Of a DNA stretch of 64,000 nucleotides, positions 18,886 through 27,850 are shown one piece after another. Location: assembly GCF_900105415.1 (NCBI RefSeq), contig NZ_FNSM01000001.1, forward strand, positions 3,872,501 through 3,936,500, read 5' to 3'. The position numbers and the translations under genes are program-made. The notes beneath the pieces are model-generated. The model saw nothing but the letters and a program-made list of their open reading frames with translations. It was not told the DNA's origin and searched no databases. How positions within the stretch are numbered: the first letter of the stretch is position 1; every line of letters begins with the position of its first letter. Origin of the DNA: Streptomyces sp. TLI_105 (lineage in GTDB: Bacteria > Actinomycetota > Actinomycetes > Streptomycetales > Streptomycetaceae).

Positions 18886-19680
18886 GTGTCTGAGCAGATT
18901 GAGAACGGCCCGCAGCCCGTCGCCGACCCCGGACAGCCCGTCGCGCGGCGGGGCAGTCGGATGTTCGCCCCCGGCGAGGGGCCCATGCCCGATCCCGCCG
19001 GGGCCCATCACGAGCGGCGGATCCGCAGTTTCCAGCCGCGCCGCAGCCGTGTCACGTACGGGCAGGCCGAGGCCATGCTGAAGCGGTGGCCCGACTGGGG
19101 CCTCGACATCGACGGCAAGCGGGTCCTCGATCTCGAGGAGATGTTCGGGGGGCTTCCGGTCGTCCTGGAGATCGGCTTCGGCATGGGCGAGGCCACCGCC
19201 CAGATGGCGGCCGCCGATCCCGGGACCGGGATCCTCGCCGTGGACGTGCACACCCCGGGCCAGGGCAATCTGCTCGGCCTCGCCGACCGGAACGGTCTGA
19301 CCAACGTCCGGGTCGCCAACGGCGACGCGGTCATCCTGCTGCGCGAGATGCTTCCCGACGCGTCCCTCGACGGCTGCCGGGTCTACTTCCCGGACCCGTG
19401 GCCCAAGGCGCGCCACCACAAGCGGCGGCTCATCCAGCCCGAGTTCCTCAGCCTCCTGGCGCCGCGGATGAAGCCCGGAGCCGTACTGCACTGCGCCACG
19501 GACTGGGAGGAGTACGCCGAGCAGATGCTCGAGGTGCTCTCCGCGCATCCGGACTACGAGAACACGCAGGCCGACGGCGGCTACGCGCCCCGCCCCGACT
19601 TCCGGCCCCTCACCCGCTTCGAGGGGCAGGGGCTCGACAAGGGGCACGTCGTTCACGACCTCCTCTTCCGGAGGAAGTGA
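18886..19680 (+). CDS. trmB: tRNA (guanine-N7)-methyltransferase
   Basis: The 264-residue enzyme transfers a methyl group from SAM to G46 in tRNA. The SAM site LEIGFGMGEAT is at about 94-104, and the family signature YFPDPWPKARHHKRRL is at about 167-182. The first 45 residues are a variable extension. GTG at 18886 is the only sensible start in front of the conserved region, and it lies just after a -10 element with no ribosome site. The prsW-like gene follows 56 bp downstream. Confidence 0.92.
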   Translation: MSEQIENGPQPVADPGQPVARRGSRMFAPGEGPMPDPAGAHHERRIRSFQPRRSRVTYGQAEAMLKRWPDWGLDIDGKRVLDLEEMFGGLPVVLEIGFGMGEATAQMAAADPGTGILAVDVHTPGQGNLLGLADRNGLTNVRVANGDAVILLREMLPDASLDGCRVYFPDPWPKARHHKRRLIQPEFLSLLAPRMKPGAVLHCATDWEEYAEQMLEVLSAHPDYENTQADGGYAPRPDFRPLTRFEGQGLDKGHVVHDLLFRRK

Positions 19681-19723
19681 GCCCGGCTCCGTTATCTCCG
19701 TCGCCGGTGTCGGTGCGGGTCGT

Positions 19724-19729
19724 TAGGGT
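19724..19729 (+). promoter_or_regulatory. Probable -10 element before the PrsW-type gene
   Basis: TAGGGT lies seven bases before the GTG at 19737 with no ribosome-binding site between, the same layout as at trmB. This suggests a second leaderless start. Confidence 0.35.
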
Positions 19730-19736
19730 CGCTCAC

Positions 19737-21068
19737 GTGTCGAACTCCGCCACCGGCGCCCCGCCGGACGCCGCCCCCGTCCCGCACCGGGACACCGAGG
19801 AGCCGGCCTTCCCCGCCGCCGCCGACCGGTCCCAGTGGCGCTACCGGCCCCGCCGGGCCTTCTGGCGCAGCCGGCTGGTCCGCGCGGTCGCCGTCGTGAC
19901 GCTGCTCGCGCTCTGCGCCCTGGTCATCCTGGCGCTGGTCCGCGAGCAGACCGGCACGCAGGGCTTCCTCGTGGGCCTGGGCCTGGCCGTGCTTCCCGTA
20001 CCGCTACTGATGTCGGCGTTCCGCTGGCTCGACCGGGTCGAGCCGGGGCCCTGGAAGAACATGCTGTTCGCCTTCGCCTGGGGTGCCTTCGCCGCCGCGC
20101 TCGTCGCGATCCTGGCGAACTCCTTCGCGGTCCGCTGGATCGCCACCGCCACGGCCGATCCGGACTCCGCCGACACCCTCGGGGCCACCGTCATCGCTCC
20201 GGTGGTGGAGGAGAGCGCGAAGGCCGCCGCGATCCTGCTGCTCTTCCTCTTCCGCAGGAGGGACTTCGGCGGTCTCGTCGACGGGGTCGTGGTCGCCGGT
20301 TTCACCGCGACCGGCTTCGCCTTCACCGAGAACATCCTCTACCTGGGGAACGCCTTCGGCGAGGACCAGGAGTTCGGTTCCTCGGGGCTCGGTTCGGTGA
20401 CGGCCGCGACCTTCTTCGTACGGGTCGTGATGTCGCCGTTCGCGCATCCGCTGTTCACCGTGCTCACCGGCATCGGTTTCGGCTTCGCCGCCCTCGCGCC
20501 GCGCGGGAAGCGGCTGCGCCGGGTGCTGCTGCCCCTGGCCGGGCTGCTGCTCGCCATGGGCCTGCACGCCACCTGGAACGGCTCGGCCACCTTCGGCGGC
20601 CCGCTGGCCTTCTACGCGGTGTACGGGGCGCTCATGGTCCCGGCGTTCGGTCTGCTGACCTGGCTGGCGGTGTGGAGCCGGCAGCGCGAGCTGCGCACGA
20701 TATCCGGGGAGCTCCCGGCGTACGCGGCGGCCGGCTGGCTCGCGCCCGCCGAGCCGCTCGCGCTGTCCTCGATGCGCGCCCGGCAGGTGGCCCGCTCGTT
20801 CGCCGCCCGGACGTACGGGCCGCCGGCCGCGCGGGCGGTCGGAGAGTACGAGTCCTTCGCGACGACCCTCGCGTTCCTGCGGGACCGGGCCCGGCGCGGC
20901 ACGGCGGGACCCGACTTCCCGGCCCGGGAGCAGGAGCTGCTGCACCATCTGTGGCAGCGCCGCGAGGTCGCCTCCCCGGCCCTCACGTACGCGGCGAGGG
21001 CGACGGGCCGGGCCTGGGCGCCGCCGCAGTACCTGGACTACGACGGCTACAACCCGTACCGAAGCTAG
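19737..21068 (+). CDS. PrsW-type intramembrane metalloprotease
   Basis: A 443-residue membrane protein with about eight hydrophobic helices. The PrsW family residues are visible: VVEESAK near residue 160, the FAFTEN motif near 197, and HPLF and LHATWN histidines further on. Bacillus PrsW cleaves an anti-sigma factor at site 1; the substrate here is unknown. Residues about 320-443 form a cytoplasmic tail. The TAG stop codon is the first three bases of the inverted-repeat element that follows. Confidence 0.85.
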   Translation: MSNSATGAPPDAAPVPHRDTEEPAFPAAADRSQWRYRPRRAFWRSRLVRAVAVVTLLALCALVILALVREQTGTQGFLVGLGLAVLPVPLLMSAFRWLDRVEPGPWKNMLFAFAWGAFAAALVAILANSFAVRWIATATADPDSADTLGATVIAPVVEESAKAAAILLLFLFRRRDFGGLVDGVVVAGFTATGFAFTENILYLGNAFGEDQEFGSSGLGSVTAATFFVRVVMSPFAHPLFTVLTGIGFGFAALAPRGKRLRRVLLPLAGLLLAMGLHATWNGSATFGGPLAFYAVYGALMVPAFGLLTWLAVWSRQRELRTISGELPAYAAAGWLAPAEPLALSSMRARQVARSFAARTYGPPAARAVGEYESFATTLAFLRDRARRGTAGPDFPAREQELLHHLWQRREVASPALTYAARATGRAWAPPQYLDYDGYNPYRS

Positions 21069-21266
21069 GGCCTGTCCGGCGGATCAGGGTCGGAGAAGGC
21101 CGCGGCGTCCGGTGCATGGGGCCTCCCCGGGCCCGCCAGGGCCGAGGGGGCGCGTCGCAAAGCGCCGGAGCGCCTCGACAGCGGAGCTGTGGGGGCGTTT
21201 CGGCAACGCGGCGAGGCGCCGTGCCGGGCGTCGCGGCCCCGGCCCTGATCCGCCGGACAGGCCCTA
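21066..21266. repeat. MITE-like inverted-repeat element, copy 1
   Basis: The 201-bp element is bounded by perfect 24-bp inverted repeats at 21066-21089 (beginning TAGGGCCTGTCCGGC) and 21243-21266. It encodes nothing. Its terminal TAG supplies the stop codon of the prsW-like gene on the plus strand and, at the other end, of the aldo/keto reductase gene on the minus strand. Its interior shares GCGGCGTCCGGTGC and GCGGCGAGGCGC blocks with the element at 53648. The RNA could fold into one long hairpin and end both convergent transcripts. Confidence 0.75.
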
Positions 21267-22211
21267 GACGGCGGAGGCCTCCGTGAGGAGGGTCAGGTCG
21301 GTCTCCGTGAGGGTGAGGTCGGCGGCCGCGACCAGGGCCGGGAGCTGTTCGACCGTGCGGGCCGAGGCGATCGGCGCGGCGACGGTCGGGCGGGAGGCGA
21401 GCCAGGCGAGGGCGACGGTGGCGAGCTCCGCCCCGTGCGCCTCGGCGACCGTGTCGAGCGCGGAGAGCACCGCGCGGCCCCGCTCGGTCTCCAGGTGCTT
21501 GGCGGCGCCGGTGGCCCGGGCGCTGTCGACGTCGGCGCCGGGGCGGTACTTGCCGGTGAGGAAGCCGGCGGCGAGCCCGTAGTACGGGACGGCGGAGAGC
21601 CCGGCCCGCTCGACGGTCTCCAGGAGCGGGCCCTCGTAGGTGTCGCGCGAGACCAGGTTGTAGTGCGGCTGGAGGGCGACGTACCGGGTGAGGCCCTCGG
21701 CCTCGGCGAAGTCGAGGGAGGCGCGCAGCCGCTCGGGGGAGATGTTGGAGGCGGCGACGGCGCGCACCTTGCCGTCCTTCACCAGCTGGTCGAGGGCGGT
21801 GACGATCTCCTCGACGGGGACGGACTCGTCGTCGAAGTGCGTGTAGTAGAGGTCGATGTGGTCGGTGCCGAGGCGGCGCAGCGACTCCTCGGCGGCCGCC
21901 TTGACGGTGGGGGCGGAGAGTCCCTTGAAGCGGGGGTGGGCGCCGGCCTTGGTGGCGACGACGATGTCGGAGCGGTTGCCCCGGGAGGCGAGCCAGCGGC
22001 CGATGACGGTCTCGGACTCGCCGCCCTCGTTGCCCTCGGCCCAGGCGGAGTAGACGTCGGCGGAGTCGACGAAGTTGCCGCCGGCGGCGGCGTAGGCGTC
22101 GAGGACGGCGAAGGACTGCGCTTCGTCGGCGGTCCAGCCGAAGACGTTGCCGCCCAGGGCGACGGGGAAGACGTGCAGGTCGGAGGTGCCCAGTCGGCGG
22201 AGAGAGGTCAT
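21264..22211 (-). CDS. Aldo/keto reductase
   Basis: A 315-residue NADPH-dependent reductase with the (beta/alpha)8 pattern of the family. The catalytic set is recognisable: NFVDSADVYSAWAEG (Asp, Tyr), VVATKAG (Lys) and YYTHFDD (His). It most resembles the YajO/YghZ-like subfamily, and its substrate is unknown. The ATG at 22211 was chosen because MTSLRRLGTSDLHV is the usual N-terminus; a GTG at 22235 is in frame. The stop codon lies in the repeat element. Confidence 0.88.
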   Translation of the reverse strand: MTSLRRLGTSDLHVFPVALGGNVFGWTADEAQSFAVLDAYAAAGGNFVDSADVYSAWAEGNEGGESETVIGRWLASRGNRSDIVVATKAGAHPRFKGLSAPTVKAAAEESLRRLGTDHIDLYYTHFDDESVPVEEIVTALDQLVKDGKVRAVAASNISPERLRASLDFAEAEGLTRYVALQPHYNLVSRDTYEGPLLETVERAGLSAVPYYGLAAGFLTGKYRPGADVDSARATGAAKHLETERGRAVLSALDTVAEAHGAELATVALAWLASRPTVAAPIASARTVEQLPALVAAADLTLTETDLTLLTEASAV

Positions 22212-22257
22212 GCGTGGATCAACCGCTCCCGCCACCGGGCCTATTCCGTGCGGTTCC

Positions 22258-23355
22258 TCAGAGGCTCAGGCCCTTGGAGCGGAGCCAGGACGCCGGGTCG
22301 ATGCCGTCGCCGCCGGACGTGTGGACCTCCATGTGGAGGTGGGCGCCGGTGACGTTGCCGGTGGCGCCGACGCGCCCGATGGTCTCGCCGGTGGAAACGG
22401 TCTGGCCGGCACTGACCAGCATGGACGAGAGGTGGCAGTACCAGACCTCGGTGCCGTCCTCCAGCTCCAGGACGATCCGGTAGCCGTAGGAGCCGGACCA
22501 GCCCGCCGACTTGACGGTCGCGCCGTGGACCGCCTTGAGCGGGGTGCCCGTGGGGGCGGCGAAGTCGAGGCCGGTGTGGTAGCCGGAGGACCACATCGAG
22601 CCGGACTGCATGTAGGTGGCGGTGAGGGTGTACGAGGAGACCGGCAGCGAGTAGCTGGCGGCGAGCTGGGCGAGGCGCTCGGCCTCGGCCTTCGCGGCGG
22701 CCTCCGCCTCGGCCTTGGCCTTGGCTTCCGCCTCGGCCTTCGCCTTCGCCTCGGCGGCCGCCTTCTCCGCGGCGGCTTCCTTGGCCTCGGCCTCCGCGGC
22801 GGCCTTCTCGGCCGCGGCCTTCTCCGCGGCGGCCTTGTCGGCGGCGTCGGCGGAGGCCTGCTGCTGCTCGGCCTGCTGGAGGATGCGGGCGCGCAGGGCC
22901 TCGCCCGCGGCGGGGGCGGCGGTCCGCTCGGCCTGTCCGGTCGCCTGGTCGGCCGCGGTGGTGTAGGTGGCGGCGGTGAGCGGGTTCGGGTTGGCGCGGG
23001 CCTCGCTGACGGGCTCGCTGTGCTCCTCGGGGAGGAGGTCGCCGACGCCGGGGAGGTCGTGGGCGTCCGGCAGGTCCAGGTCGGGGAGGTCCGGCAGCGA
23101 TATGGCGACCGGGGGCTTGTCCTGCGCGGTGGCGAGGCCGCCCGCGCCGACGGCCGCGATGACGCCGACGCCGAGGACGGTGGAGGAGCGGGCGAAGTTG
23201 GAGCGCTGCTTGACGACCCGGTGCCGGCCGCCGGAGCGGCTCTCGGCGCGGAGGGAGCCCTCGGTGGGGTTCCACTCGGTGTCGGGGGCGGCGGGACCCG
23301 CACCGCCACCGAAGGCGTCGAAGGGGGCTTCGGGTGCGGGAGTGTTGGACGCCAC
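22258..23355 (-). CDS. M23 family metallopeptidase (peptidoglycan hydrolase)
   Basis: A 365-residue secreted or membrane-anchored endopeptidase. A hydrophobic segment (TVLGVGVIAAVGAGGLA) near residues 57-75 follows a charged N-terminus. Residues about 165-230 are an Ala/Glu/Lys coiled coil, and the C-terminal 120 residues are the peptidase, with YHTGLDF (H, D) and HLHMEV (HxH) as zinc ligands. It should cut cross-links in the cell wall. The GTG at 23355 follows AAGGAG. The long leader is a ydaO riboswitch, tying it to cyclic di-AMP as for other Streptomyces wall hydrolases. Confidence 0.9.
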   Translation of the reverse strand: MASNTPAPEAPFDAFGGGAGPAAPDTEWNPTEGSLRAESRSGGRHRVVKQRSNFARSSTVLGVGVIAAVGAGGLATAQDKPPVAISLPDLPDLDLPDAHDLPGVGDLLPEEHSEPVSEARANPNPLTAATYTTAADQATGQAERTAAPAAGEALRARILQQAEQQQASADAADKAAAEKAAAEKAAAEAEAKEAAAEKAAAEAKAKAEAEAKAKAEAEAAAKAEAERLAQLAASYSLPVSSYTLTATYMQSGSMWSSGYHTGLDFAAPTGTPLKAVHGATVKSAGWSGSYGYRIVLELEDGTEVWYCHLSSMLVSAGQTVSTGETIGRVGATGNVTGAHLHMEVHTSGGDGIDPASWLRSKGLSL

Positions 23356-23375
23356 GGGGGCGCGCTCCTTTCCTT

Positions 23376-23520
23376 CCTTCTCGCCTACCGGGTTAGCTGA
23401 CGGGTTCGGAGCAGGAAGGTCTCCTACGGGCTCGACCGCGCGCGTGCGTGGTTCGCACGGGTGCGAAGGGGCCCGATTCACCCCAAGTGGTGGTTCCCCG
23501 GTTCCTTTTCAGGATTCGGC
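23376..23520 (-). ncRNA. ydaO/yuaA cyclic-di-AMP riboswitch
   Basis: Read on the minus strand, the leader contains the conserved ydaO blocks in order: AAAAGGAACCGGGGAACCA, then GGGGTGAATCG, and near the end GAACCCGTCAGCTAACCCGG, followed by a purine-rich stretch and the ribosome-binding site. In Streptomyces this class sits before cell-wall hydrolase genes, and high c-di-AMP lowers expression. The recognition is from sequence pattern only. Confidence 0.85.
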
Positions 23521-23576
23521 GCGTGCGCACGGTGCCGTCTCTTGCGACGGCTGGGACGACCGCGCTGCGTTATCGA

Positions 23577-23606
23577 ACGTTAATAGACAGGAGGTCCCGA
23601 TTCCAA
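23577..23606 (-). promoter_or_regulatory. Candidate promoter upstream of the riboswitch
   Basis: On the minus strand TTGGAA (23606-23601) and TAACGT (23582-23577) are 18 bp apart. Transcription would begin near 23570, about 50 bases before the riboswitch core. The remaining gap, to 23743, holds no gene. Confidence 0.35.
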
Positions 23607-23743
23607 GCCGTCCTCCTTGATCATTCATTGAATTGAGGGCGTATCGCCCGAGTTGACCCCCCTTCAGAGGGGCGCGAAGGAGGAAGGGTGAAACCCTCGC
23701 GATCTGACGTTATGTCAATTGTTATCGCAGTGACACCTCGCGA

Positions 23744-24955
23744 CTACGCCTGGTGACCGGGCCTGCCCGGCGGCACCACCGGCATCGTCCGGCGGCGCTC
23801 GGGCTGCCCCGTCGCCGGGCGGCTCACCGCGAGCAGCGCCATGTCGTCCGTCGACCCGCCGCCCGTGTGGAGCCGTACGTCGTCCACGAGCGCGTCGAGC
23901 AGCTCCTCCGGCCCCGGGAAGATCCGCCCGGCGAGGCGCGCCGCCGGATCGTAGAAGACGCCCTGCGCGTTCCGCGCCTCCGAGAGGCCGTCCGTGTAGA
24001 AGAGCAGCGTCGCGCCCGGCGGGAACGGCCGCGCCTCCGCCCGGTCCGGCCACGCCGCCAGGTCGCCCATGCCGAGCGGCAGCGCCGCCTCGCCCGGCTC
24101 CAGTGACTCAAGGCGTCCGTCCGCGTGCAGCATCAGCGGCGGCGGATGGCCCCGGTTGACGACCCGTACGAAACCGTCGAAGGTCCCGCTCCCGTCGGTG
24201 CGCGGGATCTCGGCCAGGACGGCCGTGGTGAACCCCTCGAAGGCGTCGAGCCCGTGCCGGCGGGTGCCCTCCCGGGCCAGGGCCCGCTCCAGGCGCTGCG
24301 CCACGCCCTCCAGGGTCCGCTCCTGCTCGGCCGCCTCCCGGAAGGCCCCGATGACGACGGCGACGGCCTCGACCGCGTCCAGCCCCTTGCCCCGGACGTC
24401 CCCGACCACGAGCCGCACCCCGTGCGGGGTGTCCTGGACGGCGAACAGGTCGCCGCCGATGAACGCGTCGGCCTGCGCCGCCTCGTACCGCGCCGCGCAC
24501 TGCAGACCGCCGATCCGCTCGGCGGGCGTCGGCAGCACCGCCTTCTGCGCGGTCTCGGCGATGACCCGCGCCGAGGCGAGCCGCTCGCCGCTGCGGCGCA
24601 CGACCCGGTTGATGAGGAGGGCGAGGGCGGAGACGGTGAGGACGGTCAGGGTCTCGGTGAGGGCCGGGACCTCGTCGGCGGTGCCGTTGTAGAGGTGCAG
24701 CCCCACGGAGGCGAGGACGGCCGCGATCCCCGTGAGGAGGGTGGTCAGCATCGAGAAGAAGGGCGCGGCGATCAGCGGGGCGGCGGAGAAGAGCGGCGAC
24801 GCGGTGTAGGCGGGCGGGGTCGCCAGGTCGAAGGCGATGCCGCCCACGATGACCAGCGGGGGCAGCGCGCGGATGAACCGCCGGGCGCCGCCGTACTCGG
24901 GACGGCCCTCGCCGCCCCGCCGTCCTCCGCCCGCCGCTCCCAGGGGGTTCCCCAC
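23744..24955 (-). CDS. Membrane-bound SpoIIE/PP2C serine phosphatase
   Basis: A 403-residue protein. Three to four hydrophobic segments (about residues 28-140) precede a SpoIIE phosphatase domain with metal-binding residues in FIGGDLFAV, VVGDVRGKGLDA, FYTDGLSEARN and STDDMALLAV. It should dephosphorylate an anti-sigma-factor antagonist at the membrane; the partner is not encoded next to it. The GTG at 24955 follows GCAGGAGA. Unlike the phosphatase at 2368 it has no GHKL domain. Confidence 0.88.
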   Translation of the reverse strand: MGNPLGAAGGGRRGGEGRPEYGGARRFIRALPPLVIVGGIAFDLATPPAYTASPLFSAAPLIAAPFFSMLTTLLTGIAAVLASVGLHLYNGTADEVPALTETLTVLTVSALALLINRVVRRSGERLASARVIAETAQKAVLPTPAERIGGLQCAARYEAAQADAFIGGDLFAVQDTPHGVRLVVGDVRGKGLDAVEAVAVVIGAFREAAEQERTLEGVAQRLERALAREGTRRHGLDAFEGFTTAVLAEIPRTDGSGTFDGFVRVVNRGHPPPLMLHADGRLESLEPGEAALPLGMGDLAAWPDRAEARPFPPGATLLFYTDGLSEARNAQGVFYDPAARLAGRIFPGPEELLDALVDDVRLHTGGGSTDDMALLAVSRPATGQPERRRTMPVVPPGRPGHQA

Positions 24956-25064
24956 CTGTGCTCTCCTGCCCCGTCCGACCCGGTCGCGGTCCGCACCGCG
25001 CCCTCCCAGGGTGGCCGCCGCCACCCGGGGCGGCGACTCCCACGGGGCCGAGTGGCGTACGGGG

Positions 25065-26285
25065 TCAGTCGGCCGCGAGCCGCCCGCCCCGGGCGAGGAG
25101 CGCCATCGCCGCCGCGCACCCCAGGCCCACCGCGCACAGCGCGAGCCACGGCGCCGCCGACCAGCCGGTGACGTCGAGGAGCGCGCCGGTCCCCAGGTTC
25201 CCGAGGGTGATCCCGATCCCGCACACCGTGTTGTAGAGCCCGTAGTGGGTGGCCACCCAGCGCCCCCGGGACAGCGCGACGACCGTGTCCATCTCGTACG
25301 GGTAGAGCACCGCGTTCGCGACGGCCAGGACCGCCGCGCACAGCAGCAGCCCCACCGGCCCCCGGCCCAGGGCCGCCGGGACGAGGAAGGCCACGCCCAT
25401 CAGCGCGAGCCCGAGGACGAGACACCGCTCCCGGCTGAGCCGGCGCCGGGTCCAGGCCGTGATCCGCAACTGCCCGGCGAGCGCGACGAGCGCCGAGACG
25501 ACGAACAGCGCGGTCGTCACGCCCGTGCCGCCCGCCGCGAGCGGCAGCGCCAGATAGACCTGGAAGGACAGCACGTACGAGCCGGTCATGGCGAGCGAGA
25601 AGAGCCAGAAGGTGCGGTGGGAGAGCACCGTGCGGAACTGCCCCCGCGCTCCCTTCTCCTCGGAGGGACCGGCGGCGGCCCGTACGGGCAGGTGCCGGAG
25701 CTGTACGAGGGTCAGGCCGGCGAACAGCGCCGCCGCGACCACGCACGTCAGCCGGAACGACACCCCCGTCAGGGCCACCCCGACGAGCGGTCCGAGCAGG
25801 ATGCCCGCCTGGTAGTACGCGTTGAACAGCGCGAAGGCCTCCACCCGGCGCTCCTCCCCCGCCTCCGCCGCGAGACAGGCCCGCACGGCGGGGTTGAACA
25901 GCGCCCCCGCGAGACCCGTCGCGAGCGAGGCGGCGATCAGCATCGGCAGCGACTGGGCGAAGGCGAGCGCCCCGAAGCCGACCGTCCGCAGCGCGCAGCC
26001 GGCCACGATGAGCGGCTTGAAGCCGAGCCGGTCGGCGAGCGCCCCGCCGACGAGGAACATGCCCTGCTGGGAGAGGTTCCGGGCGCCGAGGACGAGACCG
26101 ACGGCCCAGGCGGCCATGCCGAGCCCGTCCGCGAGGTGCGCGGCCAGGTACGGCATGAGCATGTAGAAGCCGAGGTTGATGGTGAGCTGGTTGAGGAAGA
26201 GGAGCCGTACGGCCGGATCGAAGGTGCGGGTCTGCCTCCAGATGCCGCCCCCGGCCTTCGCGGGCGCGCTCGCGGTCGTCGTCAC
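25065..26285 (-). CDS. MFS transporter
   Basis: A 406-residue transporter with 12 predicted hydrophobic segments and the motif-A-like [13 protein letters not shown]. Its GTG start overlaps the stop of the upstream PLP-enzyme gene (GTGA), so the two are translationally coupled. An enzyme plus exporter pair suggests that the PLP enzyme's product, or a related amino-acid-like compound, is exported; this is inference. Confidence 0.87.
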   Translation of the reverse strand: MTTTASAPAKAGGGIWRQTRTFDPAVRLLFLNQLTINLGFYMLMPYLAAHLADGLGMAAWAVGLVLGARNLSQQGMFLVGGALADRLGFKPLIVAGCALRTVGFGALAFAQSLPMLIAASLATGLAGALFNPAVRACLAAEAGEERRVEAFALFNAYYQAGILLGPLVGVALTGVSFRLTCVVAAALFAGLTLVQLRHLPVRAAAGPSEEKGARGQFRTVLSHRTFWLFSLAMTGSYVLSFQVYLALPLAAGGTGVTTALFVVSALVALAGQLRITAWTRRRLSRERCLVLGLALMGVAFLVPAALGRGPVGLLLCAAVLAVANAVLYPYEMDTVVALSRGRWVATHYGLYNTVCGIGITLGNLGTGALLDVTGWSAAPWLALCAVGLGCAAAMALLARGGRLAAD

Positions 26286-27304
26286 CGGACACGCTCCAGG
26301 GCCCGGCGGGTCCAGCCGGTGACCGTGTCGTCGGAGACGTACGCGGCGGGGTCCTCCCGTACGGGACCGTCGAGCAGCCCGTGCGCCGCGCAGAACTCGT
26401 CGTTGAAGACGGTGTCGAAGTACCGCTGCGGCCCGTCCGGGAAGACCGCCGCGATCCGGGTCCCGCGCGGCCGCGTGCGGGCCAGCCAGCCGGCGACCAG
26501 CGCGACCGCGCCCACGCTCCAGCCGCCGGTGGCGAACTGCCGCGAGGCCAGCCTGCGGGCCGCGCGGACCGCCTCCGCCGGGCCGACCCAGTGCACCTCG
26601 TCGAAGGCCCCGTGGTCGACGTTCCCGGGATGGATGGAGGAGCCGAGGCCGCGCATCAGCCGCTCCCCGGCCGGAAGGCCGAAGACGGTGGAGTTCACGG
26701 AGTCCACCCCGACCAGCTCCAGGGCCGGGCTGGAGGTGGCGCGCAGGGCCCGGGAGATCCCGGCCGAGTGGCCGCCGGTGCCGACCGCGCAGACCAGGAC
26801 GTCGATCCGGTCGAGCTGCGCGGACAGTTCGGCGGCGAGCCCCGCGTACGCGGCGGGGTTGTCGGGGTTCCCGTACTGGTCGGGCCACCAGGCCCCGTCG
26901 AGGCTCCCGAGCAGCTCGGCGACCCGGTCCATCCGGGCCTGCTGCCAGCCGCCGTGCGGGCTCGGCTCGGGGACGACGTGGACCCGGGCGCCGTGGGCGA
27001 CGAGCATCCGCTCGACGATCGGTTCGAGACCGGGGTCGGTGACGACGTGCACGGGGTGGCCGTGGAGCACGCCCGCGAGGGCGAGGCCGAGACCGAGGGT
27101 CCCGGAGGTCGACTCGACGATCGGGGCGCCGGGCCGCAGCTCTCCGCGGCGGCGGGCCTGCTCGACCATGTGGAGGGCGGCGCGGTCCTTGATGCCGCCG
27201 AAGTTGAAGCCTTCGAGCTTGGCCCAGTAGCCGTCGTCCGTCCACAGGACGGGGGTGTTGCCGACGGTCTGCCCGTCGGCGGGAAGCGTCAGTGGTGCGG
27301 TCAT
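26282..27304 (-). CDS. PLP-dependent cysteine-synthase-family enzyme
   Basis: A 340-residue fold-type II PLP enzyme. The lysine that binds PLP lies in [11 protein letters not shown], the phosphate-binding loop is [10 protein letters not shown], and [12 protein letters not shown] is the substrate loop. It resembles O-acetylserine sulfhydrylase, cystathionine beta-synthase and SbnA-type enzymes, but the loop sequences do not match true cysteine synthases closely. The ATG at 27304 was preferred to the in-frame GTG at 27349. It is the first gene of a two-gene operon with the MFS transporter. Confidence 0.82.
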   Translation of the reverse strand: MTAPLTLPADGQTVGNTPVLWTDDGYWAKLEGFNFGGIKDRAALHMVEQARRRGELRPGAPIVESTSGTLGLGLALAGVLHGHPVHVVTDPGLEPIVERMLVAHGARVHVVPEPSPHGGWQQARMDRVAELLGSLDGAWWPDQYGNPDNPAAYAGLAAELSAQLDRIDVLVCAVGTGGHSAGISRALRATSSPALELVGVDSVNSTVFGLPAGERLMRGLGSSIHPGNVDHGAFDEVHWVGPAEAVRAARRLASRQFATGGWSVGAVALVAGWLARTRPRGTRIAAVFPDGPQRYFDTVFNDEFCAAHGLLDGPVREDPAAYVSDDTVTGWTRRALERVR

Positions 27305-27367
27305 GGGGAGACGTCCTCGGGGTGGGTACGCGGAAGGGAACCTGGTCACGCGAGTGCGGGACCCGGC

Positions 27368-27745
27368 TCAGTTCCGGTCCACCCCGAGGGCGACGAGCAG
27401 TCGGCCCGGCTCGGGGCCGGGGCCCGCCCGGTACCGGACGCAGCGCGCGCGGGGATCGGTGCGGAGGTCCGCCGCGTGGGGCAGGACCGCGGCTCCGCCC
27501 GCGTCGGGCACGGCGAGCGGGGAGGCGGGGGCCTGCGCGGGGAGGTGGGCGTCGAAGGTCCAGGCGTCCCCGGACCGCTCGCAGCCGTGGGAGTGCGCGG
27601 GGGCGGAGACGGTCGCGGTGCCGGAGGTCGGCAGCACGTGCCCGTGGGAGCCGTGGCAGACGCTCACGATCAGGGCGAGGAGCGCGAGCAGGACGAGCAC
27701 GGCGGGCGCCCGCCGTCTCACATCGCTCATACGCTCGTCACTCAT
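27368..27745 (-). CDS. Small secreted or membrane-anchored protein, unknown
   Basis: Not recognised. About 125 residues, with a single hydrophobic segment near the N-terminus (APAVLVLLALLALIVSVCHG) and then a His/Ala/Pro-rich exported part. HGSHGHVLP and PAHSHGCE contain several histidines and a cysteine that could bind metal, but no family is evident. In-frame starts exist at 27772, 27745 and 27730. It lies 63 bp upstream of the PLP-enzyme gene on the same strand. Confidence 0.6.
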   Translation of the reverse strand: MSDERMSDVRRRAPAVLVLLALLALIVSVCHGSHGHVLPTSGTATVSAPAHSHGCERSGDAWTFDAHLPAQAPASPLAVPDAGGAAVLPHAADLRTDPRARCVRYRAGPGPEPGRLLVALGVDRN

Positions 27746-27850
27746 GGTGCGCGCGAGATTACGGTGGGACATGGGGCGGCCGCAAAGAGGCGGGCGCGGT
27801 TTTGGCCACCGTTTACTTCAGACAGGTCCTTTCGCTTCGGGCGGCGGACG

